Of a DNA stretch of 64,000 bases, positions 43,804 through 52,800 are shown piece after piece (the first letter of the stretch is position 1; each line of letters begins with the position of its first letter). Location of the stretch: the NCBI GenBank assembly GCA_016700335.1, contig CP065014.1, positions 3,013,001 through 3,077,000 of the forward strand, written 5' to 3'. The position numbers and the translations under genes were made by a program. The notes beneath the pieces were generated by a model. The model ran no database searches and had not been told where the DNA came from. It saw only the letters and a program-made list of their open reading frames with translations. The stretch comes from Chlorobiota bacterium (GTDB lineage: Bacteria; Bacteroidota; Ignavibacteria; OLB7).

Positions 43804-46800
43804 TTATTTTACAACCGTTACTGATTTAGTTACGCTTTTTCCCATTGCGTTTAAACTGTAACGATAAACTCCACTTGATAAATCTTGTAAGTTCATTACC
43901 ACTTCGTGGCTTCCTTCACTTACTTGACCTTCTTCAATTACTTTTACTATCTTTCCTGTTCCATCATATATGTTTATTGTAACTTTTGTTGCTACTGGTA
44001 CTGTATATGTGAACTTTGCTTTTGTGTTTGCTGGGTTTGGTGTTGCATTGCTTAAATTTAATCTTAAGCCTGCTGTTACCTCTTCCTTCAACTCGATTGT
44101 TACTCGTTGTTTTGCATACTCAAATCTTCCGTCTATATCTTTTATCTTCAAGCGATATACTAACTTCTCTGCATCTCCTATTAACCAATTTACATCATCG
44201 CTGTGATTATATTTATATCCACTTGCTGATGTGCCTCCTTGTGATTGACTCTTTGCATATGTTACAAATTCAAACGGTCCTTCTACTCCGTTTCTTACTA
44301 TGCTGCGTTCTAAGTCAAACCCTGCATTATTTGTTTCTGATGCTGTTCTCCAATCTAGTTTTGCAATTCCATTGTCTATCAACTCTCCTGTAAATTCTGC
44401 TAACTCTACTGGTAATACTACCTCTATTGGACAATCCTCTTTTCCTACCTTCAATACATATTTCTTAGATAAGTCTGCACTTGTACCTATGAATGTGTAT
44501 GTTAAGATAAATGGTTGTGTTCCGTTTGTTATCATCTGTACTCCTTGTAATGGGGTTGATACTCCATTTACTACTACACAGAATTGATAATTAAACGTTG
44601 GATCTATTCCTGTTACTATTCCTGTTAGCGTTATCTCAAGTTCGTTTGCATCTCCACGTGATGTAATACTTGGCACTACTGTTGGTGCATGGCATACTAC
44701 CCCTGCATCTACATCTAGTTTTGTTTCTCCTCCTACTACACAGAATGTACTTGTCATTCCTGTCATTAAATCTACATCACTATCTATTGCATCATTACTT
44801 CCTTGATCCTTGGATGTGAAGTCATATCCTGTTGGTAAGCCAAACTTAACGTAATAACATCCTGGATCTACTTCTGTGAACAAGTAATTTCCATTTGAGT
44901 CTGTTGTATCGCATCTTACTATTGTTCCATCTGCTTTATACAAACATACTTTCACATTTGGTACTCCTGGTTCGCCTGGATCTTGTACTCCGTTTTTGTT
45001 TTTATCTAACCACAATCTATCTCCTATTACTGCTTTTAGTGGTTGATCTTTTACTATCAAGCCTCCATCCCATGTCATGTCGTTTTCTCCTGCAACTAGT
45101 GTTGTTACTATCATATTTCCTGTTAATGGATCCACATCACTATCTTTTGCATCGTTTCCTCCTTGATCTCTTACTGTGTATTCAAACTCATCTGGTTTGC
45201 ATACTGTTACATAGTAATCTCCTGGTGTTAATCCTGTAAATTGATAGAATCCATTTGCTACTGTATGTGTTACTGATACTATTGAACCATCTGCATTATG
45301 TAACACTACTTTTACATCAAATGCTCCTGGTTCTCCTACATCTTGTACTCCATCTTTATTTAAGTCTACCCACACTCTGTCCCCTATTGACGCCACTTCT
45401 GGTGTTGATACTAATCCTGCATCTACATCGCGTTTTGCATCTCCTGCATTCAATGTAAATGTTGCTGTTGTTCCTGTTGTGATATTTGGATCACTATCGG
45501 TTGCTTCATTCCCTCCTTGATCTTGAATTGTAAATGTAAAGTTATCTGGTAAACAGAATGTTACATAATAATCTCCTGCTTGAAGTCCATCGAACAAGTA
45601 ATATCCTGTTCCATCTGTATATGTTAGAGCTACAAAATCTCCATTCGATTTGTATAGTCTTACACATACTCCACTTGCTCCTGGTTCTCCTGGATCTTGT
45701 ATGCCATTCTTATTTGTATCTACCCATACTCTATCTCCTACACTTGCTAAGATCTCTTTTGTTACCAATCCTGCATCCCATGTTGGATCGTTTTCTCCTC
45801 CTACCAATGTTGTTACTATCGTTCTGCGTGTTATTGGATCTACATCACTATCCAAGCTGTCATTTGTTCCTTGGTCTTTAATTGTAAATGTAAATTCATT
45901 TGGTAAACAGAATTCTACATAATAATCTCCTGGTATTAATCCTGTGAATTCATAATGTCCAGTGCCATCTGTATTCATTGTTCCTACCCATGACCCGTCT
46001 GATTTGTACAATTTTACACATACTCCACTTGCTCCTGGTTCTCCTGAATCTTGGATTCCATCTTTATCTGTATCTACCCATATTCTATCTCCTATTGATG
46101 CTAGTAGTACTACTTGTTTCGGATGTAATCCTGCGTCCCATGTTGGATCATTTTCTCCCGATGTTAATGTTGTTACTTCTGTACAGCCTGTATTTGGATT
46201 TACATCATTATCTAAGCTATCATTTGTTCCTTGATTGCTTGGTGCCCATTCAAAGTTATCTGGTAATCTGAAACATACATAATAGTCGCCTGGCATTAAG
46301 TCACAGAAACTATAATATCCAAATGCATCTGTGTACATTGTATCTACTGGTGTACCGTCTGCTTGCTTCAATATTACTTCTACTCCTGATGCACTTGCTT
46401 CTCCATATTCTTGGATTCCATTATTGTTTTGATCTACCCATACTCTATCTCCTATACATGCTGGTTTAACATCTTCTACTATCAATCCTGCATCCCATGT
46501 TGAATCATACTCACCTGATACTAAATTTGTGACTACTGTTTTTCCTAATGGATCTACGTCACTATCTTTATCTTCATTGCTTCCTTGATCTTTTATTGTA
46601 AATCCATCAAAGAAAGCTGGTTTGTTAAATACTACATAGTAATCTCCTGGACGTAAGCCTCCAAACTTATACATTCCTCCTGCTACTGAATTCTGTGTTG
46701 ATACCAAGCTTCCATCTGATTTGTATAATGTTACTCCTACATCAAATGCTCCTGGCTCTCCATTATCCTGTATGCCATCTTTATTTAAATCAACCCATAT

Positions 46801-49800
46801 TCTGTTTCCTATACATGCTGGCTTCCAGATGCCCGCATCCCATGTGCTATCCTTTTCACCTGCTGTTAGTACTGTACTTACTGTTGATCCTGTTATATCT
46901 GCATCACTATCTGTACTATCATTTGTTCCTTGATCTTTGTCTGTGAATATATATCCACTTGGTAGATCTTTGAACTTAACTGAATATGTGCCTGGTGATA
47001 GTTTCTCGAATAAGTAATTTCCATTTGCATCTGTTGTATCTTGTTTTAATAATGTTGATCCATTATATAAACATACTATTACATCTTTTACTCCTGGTTC
47101 GCTTGGATCTTGAATGCCATTTAGGTTGTTGTCATACCATACCTTATCTCCTAATTGTGCATCTAATACCACCTTGATTGTTTCTGGATCTGAATCATCT
47201 TCATCCTTTGTTCCATCAAGTTTTCTATCCTCATTTGTTACATCATTCTTTGCTGTTCCATCATTATTTGGATTGTTATCTGTCCATGAATCGATATCTA
47301 CAAACGGTCCGTATGGTGTGTTTGTTGAATCTATCTCCGATACATTTGTTATATCTCCTCCTGTATAATTTGGATCTATTCTAAATCTGATATTCATCTG
47401 ATATGATGATCCTGGTGGCAATGTTGCAAAAAACGGTCTTGTTGTTGTGTTGCCTACTGGGATTGTCCATTGATTATCTATTAAAATAAGTCCACTTGGA
47501 ATATAATCTGTTACCTCTATATAGTTTGCAGGTATTGTTCCTTGGTTTGTTACTTCTATTACATAATTTACTGTATCCCCAGGACTATATGAACTTGGTG
47601 ATGGTTGTTGAATCTTCTTGGTTAATGCCAAGTCAAATCTATCTACTCTTACAGGTTCAATATCATGATCATCCTCATCATCATTTGGATTGTTCTTTCC
47701 ATCCTCATCTATCATATCGTTCTTTGCTACTCCATCATTATTGATGTCGTTGTCTGGATCTGAATCGATATCTACATACGCATTTGGTGTTGCTGGATTA
47801 TCATCATTATCCGCTTTGCTTACCTCCGAAGTATTTACTAGTAAATCTCCTCTGAAGTTCGGATCTATCTTCAATGTTATACTTAACATTTGACTTGTAT
47901 TTGGCATTATTGGTCCCGCTAATGTCTTCGTTACCTTTCCTCCTCCTACTGATGTCCAACTTCCATCATTTAATGTGAAGTTTGATGGTATATAATCTGT
48001 TACTTCTACATTATATGCAGCTATATCTCCTTGATTAAATACCTCTATTTGGAATGTTACATCACTTCCTGGTACAAATGGTGATGGTGTTGCTGTGAAG
48101 TCTATCTTCTTGCGTAACGCCAAATCAAATCTACAGAACTTTGTTCTAAATGGTCCGTAGTTTAATGAATATACTCCATTTGGACATGTGCTGTTCCATA
48201 CTTTTATTACGATATTCTTTCCACTTAAGTTTGTTGTTGCAATTATACTCTCATCTATTGTCTCTGTTCCTGTGCCACTAACTATTGTTACTGGTGGTTC
48301 TAGTGCTGTATAGTTGCCCCCTTGCTCACAATATATTTGATAACTTACTGGATACAATGCTGTTTGTATTGTTGCATTTACTTCAAATGTTTCTCCTATA
48401 CATACCGGTTGTGGTGTGATTGAATCTATATTGATTTTTGGACAACAATTGTTTCTTACTGTTAATGGTCCTGCATTTATTGCAAATACTCCAGCTGGAC
48501 ATATTCCATTTGTCCATGCTTTAACTGTGAAGTTCTTTCCGTTAAATGCTGTTGTTGCTACTACATCCCAATTTACTGTTGCTGGGGATGTACCACTTAA
48601 TACCGTCATTGCTGGGCTTACTGGTGTATAAGTTCCTCCTGTTTCACAGTAGAATTGATAATGTAATGGAAACTCAGGCGTAAATATTGTTGATGCCAAA
48701 TGTATTGTATCTCCATAACACACGTTGTTTGGTTCTAATGTTATGCTTGGATTTGGACAACAATTATTTCTTACTGTTAATGGTCCTGCATTTACCGCAT
48801 AAACTCCATTTGGACATTGTGATGTTCTTGCTTGCAATGTGAAGTTCTTTCCATTATGTGATGTTGTTGCTATAAATGAATCTACTACTGATATTGGTGT
48901 ATTAGTTATACCAGATAACAATGTTCTTGCTGGAGTTACTGCTGTATAAACACCACCTACTTCACAGAAGTATTGATATGTAACTGGGAACTCTTTACTG
49001 CTGATTGTTCCATTCAACATTACTTTGTCACCCCAACATACATTTGTTGGATCTATTGTTAATGCTGGTTTTGGACAACATGGACTTGTTACTACTAATG
49101 GCTCACTTGTTACTGCCAATGTGCCTGGATAAGGACAAGTTGCTGTTGTTACTCTTACAGTATATTGTTTTGCATTTATTGCATTTGTTGCTTGAATTAC
49201 ATCACTTGTTATACTTACTGGTGATGTACCACTTAACACTGTTTTAGCTAATCCAACTGGTGTATAAGTTGTTCCATCATAACATAAGAATTGATATGTA
49301 AATGGAAACTCTGGTGTAAATACTGTGCCACTAATTCTAAATGTATCATTTACACACTGTGGTAATGGATCTATTACCTCTTCTCTTGGACAACATTTAT
49401 TACGAATTGATATTGGTCCTTCACCTACTGCGTATACTCCTGTTGGACATGCCAAAGGACTCCATGCTTTTATTGTGAAGTTCTTTCCATTATATGCAGT
49501 TGTTGCTATTATTGAATCTGCAATTACTATTGGGAATGTTCCACTCAATGCAGTTTTTGGTAGTGATATTGGTGTATAAACTCCACCTTGTTCACAGAAG
49601 AACTGATATGTGATTGGGAAAACTCCACTTGTAATTTCAGCATTCAAATGTATGAAGTCTCCTGGACATCCTCCAACTACTGGCTTCATCTCTGGGGTTG
49701 GACAACAGCTGTTACGAACATTCAATGGTCCAACATAATTTGAGAAAACTCCCGCTTGTCCAGTATAGATATTTGTTATCTTCGCTACAAAATTCTTATT

Positions 49801-52800
49801 ATGATAAGCTGATGTAATCAGAATTGTTTGTGAAATTGCCCATGGAGATGTACCAGTTGTTACTGTCATTGGTACACCTAATGGTGTTAACACTCCTCCT
49901 TTTTCACAGAAGAATTGATATGTGAATGGTAATGAATTATCAGAACCTTCAACATGTCCGTTCAATGTAACATAATCTCCAGGGCAGGCTGATGTTACTT
50001 CTAATGGATCTAATATAAAATTAGGTATACAACTTTCAACTATAATTGGATCAGTATTATCACTAATTAAATCTTCACAGTGTGCTTTTGTAACCTTCAA
50101 TATGAATGTTTTTCCATTATCAAGTGCTGTTGCTGTGAATGTAACTGACACATTAATTGGTGATGTTCCACTTGTTACTGTTCCAATTGCTCCTACTGGT
50201 GTATAACTTCCATTTGTATTTACTCTACAGAATTGATATTGAAATGGTAATGCTCCATTCTCAAATGTTACTGTCCCGTTTAGTGTTACTTCTGAATTTA
50301 TACATATTGGACCGTTGATATTTGCTATTAATGCACTTGTTGGGCAAGATACAATATAACCAGCATCTAAAGTTAAGTTTGTCTCTTTTGGTCCTAAAAA
50401 TACTGGTGTTGTAGATCCTGTTGTTCCATCTGCATCACTATCTAAACTGTCTGCAACTCCAACTTGATTTGGACTTGTTAGTCTGCATCCATCTGGTAAT
50501 ACTGTTGGGAACTTTACAATATATGTTTTGTTTGGTTCTAGACTATCAAACAAATACTGACCAGATCCATCTGTTACTTCTGTTCCAAGTACATTATTTG
50601 CACTATCGCATAATGTTACTGTTACTCCTGGTATTCCTGGTTCTAATGCATCTTGTCTTCCGTTTCTATCGTAATCTTTCCAAACAAAATTTCCTAATGC
50701 TGCCTTTGGTATTATACAAGTTTTTGTTGGTAACAATACTGTTGTGTCTTTATAACATGTATCATTATATGACCAAATTCTTACTGTATAAGATTGACCA
50801 GCAGGAGTGCCAGGATTAGATAAACCTGTGAAACTAACTGCTCCGCCTGTTACTGTTTTGTTTGTTCCTGCTCCATAAACTGGACCTCCTAAATAGCTTA
50901 TTCCTTGTTTGATATCAGCTTTATCTCCATTTGTGATTCCGCTTAAATCTATCATTCCATCACTATTTGGTGCTCCTAATGGATCGCAAGTTACTTGTAT
51001 AATACTTACTTGACCAACTGTTGGCAATACACAGCAATTTACTTGTGGCAATGTTACTGTTGTATCCTTGTAACATGTTGAATCTAATCCATTATATATA
51101 CGTATTGTATATTGTAGCCCTGCACTTGTTGTTGGATTTGGCAATGAACCTTTTGTGAATGTTCCACCTGTTATTGCTGTGCTTCCTGCAAATGTACCAG
51201 TATATGTTGCTCCAGTATTACAAGAATACTTTGTTCCGTTTACCACAACTACTATACTTGCATCTCCATTATCAATTCCTCTGGTACATGTTGCTGGATT
51301 GATTGTTATTGAAGTAAATACTGGTAAAACACAACATGCTACTTGAGGCAATGTTACTGTTGTATCCTGGTAACATGTGCTATCTCCATTATACACTCTG
51401 AATGTATATTGTTGACCTGCTCCTGTTGTTGGATTTGGTAGTGATCCTTTTGTAAATGTTCCGCCTGTTATTACTGTGCTTCCTGCAAAATCTCCAGTAA
51501 ATACTGAGCCTGTGTTACATCCATATTTAGTTCCTAATACTGTTACTACTAAGTTTCCATCTGAATTTGCTACTCCGTTTGTACATGTTGCAGGGTTTAT
51601 TGCGATTCCACTATATACTGGCAATGCACAACATACAACTTGTGGTAATGTTACTGTGGTATCCTTGAAACATGTTGAATCAAGCCCATTATATATACGT
51701 ATTGTATATTGTTGTCCACCACTTGTTGTTGGATTTGGCAATGAACCTTTTGTGAATGTTCCGCCTGTTATTGCTGTGCTTCCTGCGAATGTTCCAGTAT
51801 ATGTTGCTCCAGTATTGCAATTGTATGCTGTTCCTGTTGCTACTACTACTATATTGCCATCGCTGTTTGCTACTCCTCCATTACATGTTGCTCTGTTTAT
51901 TGTAACTGAAGAAATTACTGATATAACACAACAATTTACATAAGGCAATGTAACAACAGTATCTTTGAAACAATCATTTGCACCATTGAAAATACGAATT
52001 GTATATTGTTGACCGGCATTTGTAGAAGGATTTGGTAGATTTTGAAGTGTACCTGCACCACTGCTAATAGCAATCAAACTATCACTTAACGGATCTGCAA
52101 AAGCTGGTCCAGTATAAGTTGAACCTTTTGAAATACCCGCTTTAGTACTATTTACTAATGAAGTTAAATTGAAACTAGCGTCTTTTTGTGCAACGCCAAG
52201 AGAACAAGTTGCAGCCCTTGGATCAATAACACCATAAGAAGGAGTTATACAAGTTGGAATTTGAATTAATCCCATATCCCAAGTATAATCTTTCTGTCCT
52301 GAAGTTAATGTAATTTTACCAGTTTGACAAGATGTATCAACGTCATTATCGGTACTAGCAGTTGCAGCACCTGCATTTTTAATTGTTGTTGTATAACCAG
52401 GCAACTTATCAAATTTTACATAATAATCACCAGCTGGAAGATTAGGAAATAAATAATATCCAGGATTATTTAAAGCATCATTACCTGTAAATGTAGTTGC
52501 TAACAATGAATCATCTCCTCCTCCTATTTGATTATTAGGTCCTAAGTTACAAAGTCTTACTCTTAAACCATTAACACCACTATCAGCAGTCTCATTTTGA
52601 ATTCCATCATTATTATCTTTCCAAACATAATTTCCTAATTCTGCAAGTAATGAAGCTTTAACTTCAATACCTACTTTATTCGGTTCTGCTGTTGGAAGTG
52701 GTAAGTTAATATCTTTACGAATTGGTTGGAATGCAAACGAATTCCAAGCAAATTTACCTACAGCAACGCCTACTGGTGCAACCATATCCCATCCAAATAT

